Shown here in pieces: positions 47,385 through 55,067 of a stretch of DNA of 64,000 nt. A model generated the notes under the pieces. That model did not search any database. It was not told the origin of the DNA and saw nothing but the letters and a program-made list of their open reading frames with translations. The stretch comes from Nocardioides nematodiphilus. GTDB lineage: Bacteria; Actinomycetota; Actinomycetes; Propionibacteriales; Nocardioidaceae. Location: positions 84,924 through 148,923 of the forward strand of contig NZ_JAIWOY010000004.1 of assembly GCF_020216525.1 (NCBI RefSeq). Direction: 5' to 3'. Position 1 is the first letter of the stretch, and every line of letters starts with the position of its first letter. Both the position numbers and the translations under genes were made by a program.

Positions 47385-48467
47385 TCACTCGGCGCGGGTG
47401 AGCACTTGCAGGAACTCGTGGTTCACGAAGAGGCGCTCGCGCCCGACCTTGATGTCGCTGAGCAGGCCTGCCTCAACCGAGGCATGGAGCCACCCCGACG
47501 CGGTCTGCCGGGACACGTCGCAGCGCTCGGCGACGGTATTGATCCGGCAGTACGGCTGCTCGAACAGTACGTCGAGGAACTGGGCGTCACGGCCACCAGG
47601 GGTGGCCGCCCGTGCACGCTCGGCGATGTCGTTCTGGCAGTCGCGGATCGCGCTGATCTTCCTCGTCGTCGACTCTGCCGACTCCCGGACGACGTCGAGC
47701 ATGTACAGGATCCACTCGGTCCACGCGCCCTCGGCCGTCACCGCTCGCAGGAGGCGGTAGTAGTCGTTCTTGCGCGCGATGATTGCCCGGGAGAGGTACA
47801 GGATCGGCTCGTCGAGCAAGCCCGCTTCGATCAGCATCAAGATGTTGATGACACGGCCGGTACGCCCGTTACCGTCGTGGAACGGGTGGATCGCTTCGAA
47901 CTGGTAGTGAGCGACGGCCATGCGGACCAGCGGATCGAGGTCGTCCTGCGCATGGATGAAACGCTCCCAATCAGCGAGCTTCTCGCGGATGACGTCCGCG
48001 CCCTCCGGTGGGGCGTAGACGATCTTCTCCGTTGTCGGGTTCGCGATCCGGGTGCCTGGCATCGCCCGCACATCCATCTCCCGGCCGTGAAGCTGCGAGC
48101 AGATCTTGGAGGCTGTCGACGCGATGAGCGGACGCGCCCTGATGGACGCGACGCCAGCGAAGAGTGCGCTGCGGTAACGGAGCGCCTCCTTGGTGGCGTG
48201 GTCGCCGCCGCCCGACTCGACGTGCTTGAACAGCTCATCGGCCGTCGTCACGATGTTCTCGATCTCGGAGCTTGCTTGCGCCTCGAGCAGCGGGACCGCG
48301 TGGATCAGGATGTTCGGGTTGGGCAGCAGTCGCCCGGCTTGCGCGAGTGTGGCGAGCGCGGCGCGCGCCTCGACCGTCGCCTTGAGCACGACCTTCGGCT
48401 CAAGATCGATCCCCTCCGGCGGCAGCGCCGGCAGGTCGTTGAAGGGAACTTCGGGGTCCCAGGGCAT
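47385..48467 (-). CDS. Class II Fic-family AMPylator with C-terminal winged helix
   Basis: About 360 residues. The catalytic loop HPFHDGNGRTGR (from H194) is the canonical AMPylation motif. The upstream inhibitory helix S-S-E-I-E-N (about residues 64-69 in LEAQASSEIENI) fits the (S/T)xxxE(G/N) pattern of self-inhibited class II Fic proteins such as SoFic. The last 70 residues form a winged helix (INTVAERCDVSRQTASGWLHASVEAGLL). The ATG has AGGAG 5-8 nt upstream. Three palindromes just upstream suggest autoregulation. Confidence 0.9.
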   Translation of the reverse strand: MPWDPEVPFNDLPALPPEGIDLEPKVVLKATVEARAALATLAQAGRLLPNPNILIHAVPLLEAQASSEIENIVTTADELFKHVESGGGDHATKEALRYRSALFAGVASIRARPLIASTASKICSQLHGREMDVRAMPGTRIANPTTEKIVYAPPEGADVIREKLADWERFIHAQDDLDPLVRMAVAHYQFEAIHPFHDGNGRTGRVINILMLIEAGLLDEPILYLSRAIIARKNDYYRLLRAVTAEGAWTEWILYMLDVVRESAESTTRKISAIRDCQNDIAERARAATPGGRDAQFLDVLFEQPYCRINTVAERCDVSRQTASGWLHASVEAGLLSDIKVGRERLFVNHEFLQVLTRAE

Positions 48468-48499
48468 ATGTCAGCTCCTTCAACACGTCAGAGGAACGC

Positions 48500-48555
48500 G
48501 TTAAGATTTCTCGCGAAACTTAACACGTTCGCGGAACGTGTCACTTTTGGTGACA
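48500..48555. promoter_or_regulatory. Cluster of inverted repeats upstream of fic
   Basis: Three adjacent palindromes: GTTAAG...CTTAAC (48500-48505/48519-48524), ACACGTTC-GCG-GAACGTGT (48523-48541) and TGTCAC-TTTTG-GTGACA (48539-48555). They lie 33-88 bp upstream of the Fic start. The winged helix of the Fic protein itself is a plausible ligand. Confidence 0.55.
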
Positions 48556-48722
48556 TGTCCCGACGCGGCCTCCCGCCCGCGCTCTGCCCTTCGCTGGCGC
48601 AGCTGAGGCGCTCACCGCCAGGATGCCCGCGGTCGCGTCCAGAGCCGGCGCGCCGGCCATGCCGACACACCGGCCGAGCGGCGGCCTGCAGAAGGTCGAC
48701 CGCAAGCGCGAACGCACCCGAA

Positions 48723-48761
48723 GTTGAGTAGATCAATTAGGTAGCGACCTGCCTACTCAAC
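48723..48761. repeat. GTTGAGTAG/CTACTCAAC inverted repeat
   Basis: Nine-bp arms at 48723-48731 and 48753-48761 with a 21-nt centre, in the gene-poor right end of the element. Confidence 0.55.
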
Positions 48762-48792
48762 AAGCCTGCAGCGCCCGCGACCCGGCCGGGCT

Positions 48793-48833
48793 TACTGGAA
48801 CCTACTGGAACATTGTTTCAGTAGGTTCCAGTA
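48793..48833. repeat. 15-bp-arm palindrome TACTGGAACCTACTG
   Basis: TACTGGAACCTACTG at 48793-48807 is repeated as an exact complement at 48819-48833 around 11 nt. Each arm also holds two ACTGGAAC/CTACTG sub-motifs, suggesting cooperative protein binding or a relic of another mobile-element end. Confidence 0.65.
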
Positions 48834-48958
48834 GGACGGCCCCAACGAGCACCGCCCAAGGGAGTCGATCCGGGGTACCATGGACCTGCACCTCCGATCA
48901 TCCGGCGCCCTCCTCGAAGAGGAGCTGCAGCGCCGCCTCAGAGACTCAGCCAGACCCC

Positions 48959-48985
48959 GCCGAGTGATACGAAAAGTGATACGAA
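48959..48985 (+). repeat. Right putative integrase arm-type sites
   Basis: TGATACGAA copies at 48965-48973 and 48977-48985, the first within GCCGAGTGATACGAA, the same 15-mer as at 21043-21057. They lie about 120 bp inside the right core. Confidence 0.5.
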
Positions 48986-49092
48986 CTGCCCGAAATCGGA
49001 CGGTTTTCGGCGATACGCCGCGAAACGGCGTGACCTTCAAAAGCGCCTCTGACCTGCACAAACGTCAATAACCATTAATGGTAGTTGAATGG

Positions 49093-49260
49093 TCAATTTT
49101 CTTGGCACCAGTGGCAGGCCGCGTAGCCCACCGACAGCAGGATCGGGACGTCGCGCTCGCGCGCCGCAGCGAACGCCTCGGGCGACCACTCCCACCAGTC
49201 GACGGGGTTCTCCGCGTGCTGGAGGAGGTACGGCGAGGTCGCGTCCTGGAGCCGGTTCAC
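49093..49260 (-). pseudogene. Displaced native 5' end of the DUF255 gene
   Basis: Reading leftwards from GTG 49260, 55 codons begin [19 protein letters not shown] and run through GYAACHWC, then leave homology at the attR core and stop at TGA 49093-49095 after Q-E-N. By eye about three quarters of residues match the N-terminus of the restored gene at 19039-21003. This is the host's own start, separated from its body by 28 kb of inserted DNA. Confidence 0.9.
49103..49119 (+). repeat. Right attachment core (attR)
   Basis: TGGCACCAGTGGCAGGC, identical to 20843-20859. Element sequence lies to the left, and host DUF255 codons begin to the right. Confidence 0.8.
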
Positions 49261-49279
49261 CCGACCTACGCTAGTGCGC

Positions 49280-49783
49280 TCACATCTGCTTGGCGCCGTC
49301 GCGGATCGCCTCGCGCAGTCGCGGGTAGGTGCCGCAGCGGCAGATGTTGCGCAGGGTGTCGAGGTCGGCGTCGGTGATCGCCCGGCCCTGCTTCCTCACC
49401 CGGTGCACGAGGTCGACGGCCGCCATGATCTGCCCGGGCTGGCAGTAGCCGCACTGGGCGACATCGTTCTCGAGCCACGCCTCCTGCATCGGGTGCAGCG
49501 CCTTGCCGACGGTGGCCGGGAGGCCTTCGATCGTGGTGATCTCGTCGTCCGGCTTGATCTTCGAGACCGGCACCGAGCAGGGGTTGAAGGCACGCCCGTT
49601 GAGGTGGCTCGTACACGCCTTGCAGACATTGATCCCGCAGCCGTACTTGGGACCGGTGATGCCCAGGATGTCGCGCAGCACCCACAGCAGGTGGACGTCG
49701 CCCTCGACCTCGACCTCCACTCGGCGGCCGTTGACCACGAACGTGTGCTTCTTCGCGTGCTTCTTCTTCGCGTGCTTGGACAT
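49280..49783 (-). CDS. (2Fe-2S) subunit of a molybdenum hydroxylase (IorA/CoxS-like)
   Basis: About 167 residues. The plant-ferredoxin-type cluster cysteines are in [14 protein letters not shown] and the second, alpha-helical cluster uses CGYCQPGQ and CRCGTY. A Lys/His-rich N-terminus ([12 protein letters not shown]) precedes the ferredoxin fold. It passes electrons from the molybdenum centre of the partner subunit encoded 15 bp upstream. There is no FAD subunit, as in isoquinoline 1-oxidoreductase-type enzymes. The start at 49783 is the first ATG matching family length. Confidence 0.9.
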   Translation of the reverse strand: MSKHAKKKHAKKHTFVVNGRRVEVEVEGDVHLLWVLRDILGITGPKYGCGINVCKACTSHLNGRAFNPCSVPVSKIKPDDEITTIEGLPATVGKALHPMQEAWLENDVAQCGYCQPGQIMAAVDLVHRVRKQGRAITDADLDTLRNICRCGTYPRLREAIRDGAKQM

Positions 49784-49797
49784 GTCAGTGGCTCCGA

Positions 49798-52131
49798 TCA
49801 GTAGCGGTGCAGGCCATTGGTGGGCGACGCCGGGACCGGGGGCACCGTCGGCTTGGGCGTGAAGAAGAGGGGCTGGTCGTGGTTGATCGGGAAGCGGGTC
49901 GGCATCTTCCCGACGGCTCGGGCGTACGCCGCGGCGGTCGCCGCGAAGGCCGCCGCGACGCCGAGCTCGCCTGCCCCACCGGGGTCCGAGCCGGTGGACG
50001 GCATGATCACGATCTCCACGTCGAACGGGACGTTCCACTCGCGCGTGTACGCGTAGTTGTCCCAGGACGCCTCCTGGAAGTGTCCGTCGGACAGGTGCAG
50101 GCTCGAGGTCAGCGCCAGCGCGATGCCGTCCATGATCCCGCCCATCATCTGTGCCTCGAGGCCGCGCGGGTTGACCACGAGGCCGACGTCGACGGCGAAG
50201 ACGACCTTGGTCACCCGCGGGCCGGTCACCGCGTCCCGTACGCGCCGGTTGACGGTCGCGGGCGTGGTGTCGATCTCGACCAGGCAGGCCGAGAACCCGT
50301 GGTACTCGTTGTGGATGCCGAGGCCCTGGGCGTGGCCCGCCGGCATGGTCCGGCCCCACTTCCCGACCGTGGCGACCTTCTGGAGCGCCGCCTTCGAGCG
50401 GGGGTCCTTGATCGTCGCCATCCGGAAGTCGTACGGGTCCTTGCCGACCGCCTTGGCGATCTTGTCGACCGTCAGCTCGCGGGCGACCGCGGTGTTGGGC
50501 GAGTAGATGTTGCGCATCGCACCGGTGTTGAACGCGCGCGTCTCGACCTCGTCGAGCATCTGGGTGGTGACGCCGAAGTCGTAGTGCGTGGACTGGCTGG
50601 TGAGGTAGATGAACTGCGCCAGGCTGAAGTCGCCGACCGGCAGGTGCCCGGCGGCGGCCGTGATGACGTCACCGAAGCCGTGCGAGAACTCCGTGCGCAC
50701 GCTGGTGTGGCGCTGCTCGTACGTCAGCACCTCGCCGAGCAGGACGGTGGCGCGGGTCCGGGCGATCGACATCGGGTGCACCCGACCCTGGCGGGCGTCG
50801 TCGGCACGATGCCACATCAGCTTCACCGGGACACCCATCCTCTTGCTCGCCTGAGCGGCCTCGGTGGCGGCGTCGTGGAAGAGCTTGCGGCCGAACGATC
50901 CGCCGCCGTTGACGCAGTGGACCGTGACCGCGGAGGCGGGTAGGCCGATGGCGGCGGCGATCTCGCTCTGCGCGACGATCGGCGCCTTGAAGCCGCCCCA
51001 GATCTCGGCCCGGCCCTTGCGGACGTCGGCGATCGCACAGTTGGTCTCGAGCGCCGAGTTGCCCGCGAACGCGAACCAGAACTCCGAGTCGATGCTCTTC
51101 GCCACGAGCGGCACGTCCGGTACGACCAGCGGGATCTCGGCCGCCTTGAGCTCGGCGGTGATGTCGGCGTCGCTCTTCGAGCCCGCCAGGCCGGGGGTCC
51201 AGTCGACCCGGAGCGCGCGTACGGCGTCGATGCACTGGCCGAAGGTGCGTGCCCGGACGGCGACGCCGGTGGGGATCGTCGCGACGTGGGTGACGCCGGG
51301 CATCCTCAGCACGGCCTTGGCGTTCTTGACGCGCTTGACCTTGCCGTTGATCGTCGGCGGCCGGCACACCATGGTCGGCAGCGCCCCGGGCACGTGCAGG
51401 TCCATCGTGAACGTCTTCTCGCCCGTGATCGCGGCATGCGCGTCGATGCGGTTGTGGGGGCGGCCGACGACCTTGAGGTCGGTGTCGGGCTTCAGCGTCG
51501 CCTTGACCGCCGTCGTCGAGGTGGCCGCCGCGGGCTTGGACAGCGAGCCGTACGAGAGCCGGGTGCCGTCGGGAGCGATGACCTCGCCGCCGAGCGTCAC
51601 CAGGCCGCTCACCGGCAGGCCTCCCAGCATGAGCGAGGCCGCCTTCAGCAGCCGACCGCGTGCGATCGCGGCGGCCGTCCGGATCGGGTAATAGGTCGAC
51701 ATCGTGGTGTTGGAGCCACCGGTCAGCTGGTTCATCACCAGCTCGGGGCGGGCGTCGGCCAGCGTGATGACGACCTTCTCGACGGGAATGTCCATCTCGT
51801 CGGCGATGATCATCGCGGTCGAGGTGGTGATCCCCTGACCCACCTCCATGCGGGGCAGCGCGAAGTGCACGGTGCCGTCGGTCCTCAGCTCCATGCTGAT
51901 CAGGTGCGACGTCGGCATCGCCGCCGCGGTCTGGGCATCACTGAGATCGAAGAGGTCGGCCACGCCGGGCAGCGTCGGGATGGCGGCCGCGGCCGACGCC
52001 GGCGCGGCCGTCTCGAGACCCCAGTCCACGGCGACCGCGAGGATCGGCGCGGCCAGGACGTACCCGAGGAGGGTGCGTCGCCCGACGCCGGGAGCGGCTG
52101 GGAGGGGTGGGGTGGTCCCGAGATCTGCCAT
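49798..52131 (-). CDS. Molybdopterin-binding subunit of a xanthine dehydrogenase-family enzyme (IorB-like)
   Basis: About 777 residues. A twin-arginine-like N-terminus (GRRTLLGYVLAAPILAVAVDW) suggests Tat-dependent export. Family signatures include RMEVGQGITTSTAMI-type sequence (residues about 95-110), GGSNTTMSTY, GGGSFGRKLFHDAA and a C-terminal GAGELGVAAAFAATAAAYARA that carries the active-site Glu. It oxidises an aldehyde or N-heterocycle by hydroxylation; the substrate is unknown. It forms a two-gene operon with the 2Fe-2S subunit. Confidence 0.9.
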   Translation of the reverse strand: MADLGTTPPLPAAPGVGRRTLLGYVLAAPILAVAVDWGLETAAPASAAAAIPTLPGVADLFDLSDAQTAAAMPTSHLISMELRTDGTVHFALPRMEVGQGITTSTAMIIADEMDIPVEKVVITLADARPELVMNQLTGGSNTTMSTYYPIRTAAAIARGRLLKAASLMLGGLPVSGLVTLGGEVIAPDGTRLSYGSLSKPAAATSTTAVKATLKPDTDLKVVGRPHNRIDAHAAITGEKTFTMDLHVPGALPTMVCRPPTINGKVKRVKNAKAVLRMPGVTHVATIPTGVAVRARTFGQCIDAVRALRVDWTPGLAGSKSDADITAELKAAEIPLVVPDVPLVAKSIDSEFWFAFAGNSALETNCAIADVRKGRAEIWGGFKAPIVAQSEIAAAIGLPASAVTVHCVNGGGSFGRKLFHDAATEAAQASKRMGVPVKLMWHRADDARQGRVHPMSIARTRATVLLGEVLTYEQRHTSVRTEFSHGFGDVITAAAGHLPVGDFSLAQFIYLTSQSTHYDFGVTTQMLDEVETRAFNTGAMRNIYSPNTAVARELTVDKIAKAVGKDPYDFRMATIKDPRSKAALQKVATVGKWGRTMPAGHAQGLGIHNEYHGFSACLVEIDTTPATVNRRVRDAVTGPRVTKVVFAVDVGLVVNPRGLEAQMMGGIMDGIALALTSSLHLSDGHFQEASWDNYAYTREWNVPFDVEIVIMPSTGSDPGGAGELGVAAAFAATAAAYARAVGKMPTRFPINHDQPLFFTPKPTVPPVPASPTNGLHRY

Positions 52132-52196
52132 GGATCGTCCTCATTCAGAGAGCAGCGATGAACGTGCTCCCTCCCCGCTGAGGATTGTGGCACACG

Positions 52197-53462
52197 TCAC
52201 CCGGAGCGGTTGTCCGCGGCCCGGCGCTCGAGGAGCGTGCGCTCCCCCGCGTTCCGGGTCAGTCGCGCCGCCTCCTCGAAGCAGGCCGCTGCCTCGGCGT
52301 GCCGGCCGGCGCGTTCGAGCAGGTCGCCGCGGACGCTGGCGACCAGCGGCGACTCCGCCAGCGCATCCGGCGCGAGCGCGTCGAGGATCGCCAACCCCGC
52401 GGCCGCGCCGAGGGCGCGACCGTGGGCGACCGCGCGGTTGACCTCGACGACCGGGCCCGGCGCGGCCTGGGCGAGGACGTCGTACAGGCGCGCGATCCGG
52501 CGCCAGTCGGTCTCCCCCGCGCTGGCGGCGCGGGCGTGCTGGGCAGCGATCGAGGCCTGCAGGAAGTACGTCCCCACCGGCGTCCCGCGCGCGGCCAGCG
52601 TCTCCGCGGCCCGCAGCGCAGCGAGCCCGCGCCGGATCATCAGCTCGTCCCAGCGCGTCCGGTCCTGCGCCTCCAGCAGCACCGGCTCGCCGTCGTCGGA
52701 GACCCGGGCCGCGATGCGGGAGCCCTGCAGCTCGAGCAGCGCCTGGAGGCCGAGCACCTCCACCTCGTCGGGCGCGAGCGCGGACAGCATCCGCGCGAGC
52801 CGGGTGGCCTCGGCGACCAGGTCGGTGCGCATCCAGTCCTCGCCGGCGGTGGCGGCGTACCCCTCGTTGAAGATCAGGTAGATCACCGCCATCACATCGT
52901 CGAGCCGGGCGACCCGCTCGGCGCCGGTCGGCAGCTCGAACTCGGCGCGTGCCTCGGCCAGCGTGCGCTTCGCCCGCGAGATCCGCTGACCCATCGCCTT
53001 CTCGGCGACCAGGAAGCCGCGCGCGATCTCCGCGGTGCTCAGGCCGCCGACCAGGCGCAGGGTCAGCGCCGCCCGCGACTCGGGCGTGAGCACCGGGTGG
53101 CAGGTGAGGAAGATGAGCCGCAGGACGTCGTCCTCGATCTGGTCGACCTGGTCGTCGAGATCCATCTGCACACCTCCCAGGGTGAGGGCATGGCCGAGCT
53201 CCTCGGTCTTGCCGCGGAGGCTGTCGGCGCGCCGGAGGTGGTCGATGCCGCGGCGCTTCGCGGCGGTCATCAGCCAGGCGGCCGGATTGTCCGGTACGCC
53301 GGTGGCGGGCCACTGCTCGAGCGCAGCGACCAGCGCGTCCTGGGCGAGATCCTCGGCCAGGTCGACATCCCGGGTCATCCGGGTCAGAGCGCCGACGAGG
53401 CGGGCCGACTCAGCCCGCCACGCAGCGGTGATCGCCTCGGCGCTGGCGACGTCAACTGGCAC
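52197..53462 (-). CDS. ECF RNA polymerase sigma factor, ECF42 type
   Basis: About 421 residues, much longer than ordinary ECF factors. Region 2 (RMTRDVDLAEDLAQDALVAALEQW) and region 4 (LRLVGGLSTAEIARGFLVAEKAMGQRISRAK) are followed by a long C-terminal TPR-like extension (about 190-421) needed for activity in this group. ECF42 genes are nearly always next to a DGPF/YCII-type gene, as here 34 bp upstream. Such systems are reported to respond to antibiotic or cell stress and to control the DGPF gene. Confidence 0.92.
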   Translation of the reverse strand: MPVDVASAEAITAAWRAESARLVGALTRMTRDVDLAEDLAQDALVAALEQWPATGVPDNPAAWLMTAAKRRGIDHLRRADSLRGKTEELGHALTLGGVQMDLDDQVDQIEDDVLRLIFLTCHPVLTPESRAALTLRLVGGLSTAEIARGFLVAEKAMGQRISRAKRTLAEARAEFELPTGAERVARLDDVMAVIYLIFNEGYAATAGEDWMRTDLVAEATRLARMLSALAPDEVEVLGLQALLELQGSRIAARVSDDGEPVLLEAQDRTRWDELMIRRGLAALRAAETLAARGTPVGTYFLQASIAAQHARAASAGETDWRRIARLYDVLAQAAPGPVVEVNRAVAHGRALGAAAGLAILDALAPDALAESPLVASVRGDLLERAGRHAEAAACFEEAARLTRNAGERTLLERRAADNRSG

Positions 53463-53496
53463 GAGGCCAGACTAATGACGCCAGCGCCGTACGGGA

Positions 53497-53874
53497 TCAG
53501 GCGTCCTGCGCCTCCGGCGGCGCGTCGGAGATCTGGCGCAGCGTCGAGACCATCCGGCACTCGGGCCAGTACTTGGCGTGCAGCTCGGCGAACTCCTGCG
53601 AGCCGGCGATCGCCTCCTCGAGGGTGTCGTACTGCATGATCGCCCAGCCGCCGACGACCTCCTTGGCCTCGGCGTAGGGGCCGTCGACGCGGGTCGTGGC
53701 ACCGTCACGGACGATGAAGTTCACCGCGTCCTCGGTGCCGTAGAGGCCGCCCCCGTCGAGGAAGACGCCCTTGGCGGCCTGTTCCCCGATGTAGACGTCC
53801 ATCGCGTCCATCAGCGCCTGCGTCGGCGCGCCCTGGCCCTCTTCCATCCTCACGAATCCCATGAAACGCGGCAT
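53497..53874 (-). CDS. DGPF/YCII-related domain protein
   Basis: About 125 residues with the YCII fold pattern FMGFVRMEEGQGAPTQALMDAM, a Gly-rich loop and the V-D-G-P-Y-A-E-A-K-E-V-V-G-G motif that gives the DGPF family its name. The start is ATG 53874 with AAGGA about 10 nt upstream. It is the usual partner and target of ECF42 sigma factors; the biochemical role is unknown. Confidence 0.88.
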   Translation of the reverse strand: MPRFMGFVRMEEGQGAPTQALMDAMDVYIGEQAAKGVFLDGGGLYGTEDAVNFIVRDGATTRVDGPYAEAKEVVGGWAIMQYDTLEEAIAGSQEFAELHAKYWPECRMVSTLRQISDAPPEAQDA

Positions 53875-54005
53875 CTCGATCAGTCCTTCTTGAGTTGGTG
53901 GAGTTGCTCTCTCGTACGTACGTCGAACCGGCGAGGGCGATTTCGACATCGCTGTCGGATCTTTTTTCCAGCGATCCCGTCGTACTACGACGCGGACGGC
54001 GCGGT

Positions 54006-55067
54006 CTACCGCTGCGCGGGCTCGAGCAGCGCGGTGGCGCGGTCGAGCATGCCGAGCGCTCGCGGGAAGTCGCGCAGCCGGTCGGACAGCAGGTCCATCG
54101 CCGGGACGAGCGAGCGGGCGGGCACCAAGCGCGCCTCCAGGATCTGGGCGGTCCAGGTCACGTAGTCGAGGAACAGCACCGCGTCGTCGATGTAGAGCGC
54201 CGATCCCAGGAAGTCGACCGTGTGGGCGACGTCCTCGGCGGTGTGCTGGCGTTGCAGGTCGGTGTAGGCGCGCATCGCCGGGATCCGCTCCTCCAGCCCT
54301 GCCATGACGGCACGGACCAGCCCGGCGGAGCCGCGCGTGACCATCGTGTACTCCTGATCCAGCAGGTGCGGAAGATCGTCGATCGGCTCGTGCGCGGCGG
54401 GCGGTCGGGGCAACGGCTCGACCAGCCGGTCGGCCGCCGCCCGCGCGGTCGGCGCCCACGCCTGGGCGCCCAGTCGCGCGGCCCACCGGCCGTGCGATCC
54501 GAAGGCGGCGCCACCGACGATGACCGGCACACCGGCGCTCTGGCAGGCGCTGATGGTCGCGTGCGCGACAGGCAGGCGAGTGGGCAGCGAGCCGGACAGC
54601 GCCACCAGATCGGGGCTGCTCCGGTGCAGGTGGGTGATCAGGTGGGGCGTCGGGACCTGAGCACCGAGGTAGTCGACGCGGAACCCACGCAGGGTCAGCA
54701 CCTCTGCGAGGAGGCGGGCCGGCAGCGCGTGCCACTCCCCGTCGACGCAGGCCACCGTCACGTGGGCGCCCGTGACCTCCGGCCGCGGCAGCCGCGTGGC
54801 GAGATGGGCGATGGCGCGCTCGTTGATCGCGGTGGCGGCGTGCTCCTGGGCCACGCTGATCCGGTTGAGCGACCACTCGTGCCCGACACGCCGCTGGGTG
54901 GCGCCCACGACGTCGAGCAGGATCGCCTCCGGCTCCACGCCTTCGGCCAGTGCTCCCAGCACGGTGTCGATCGCGCGGTACTCGTCGCCGGCCAGCACGG
55001 CCTGCCAGAGCCGGTCGGCGTGCACCGCGACGGCATCGGGGCTGCCGCCGACGCCGATCAGGACCAC
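54006..55067 (-). CDS. Cobalamin B12-binding-domain protein coupled to a SpoIIE-type phosphatase
   Basis: About 353 residues. A helical cap (QEHAATAINERAIAHLA, about 68-84) precedes a Rossmann-like B12-binding domain (about 95-215) with VDGEWHALPARLLAEVL, VDYLGAQVP and VIVGGAAFG. The usual D-x-H-x2-G is degenerate (EWHALP), so base-off binding through that His is possible but not certain. The C-terminal 140 residues are helical and unassigned. The GTG start overlaps the end of the phosphatase gene by 10 bp, so the products probably act together, perhaps in light or stress signalling. Confidence 0.75.
   Translation of the reverse strand: MVLIGVGGSPDAVAVHADRLWQAVLAGDEYRAIDTVLGALAEGVEPEAILLDVVGATQRRVGHEWSLNRISVAQEHAATAINERAIAHLATRLPRPEVTGAHVTVACVDGEWHALPARLLAEVLTLRGFRVDYLGAQVPTPHLITHLHRSSPDLVALSGSLPTRLPVAHATISACQSAGVPVIVGGAAFGSHGRWAARLGAQAWAPTARAAADRLVEPLPRPPAAHEPIDDLPHLLDQEYTMVTRGSAGLVRAVMAGLEERIPAMRAYTDLQRQHTAEDVAHTVDFLGSALYIDDAVLFLDYVTWTAQILEARLVPARSLVPAMDLLSDRLRDFPRALGMLDRATALLEPAQR

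Larger units (their letters stand above)
48556..49092. other. Gene-poor right end of the element
   Basis: No convincing gene is seen over about 540 bp. The region holds two long palindromes and the right arm-type sites (listed separately) before the attR core, consistent with recombination-site DNA rather than coding sequence. Confidence 0.5.

Noticed and set aside
48880..49071. Small plus-strand gene near the right end of the element
   Set aside because: A 63-codon frame starting MDLHLRSS has no ribosome binding site or family resemblance and overlaps the arm-type sites.
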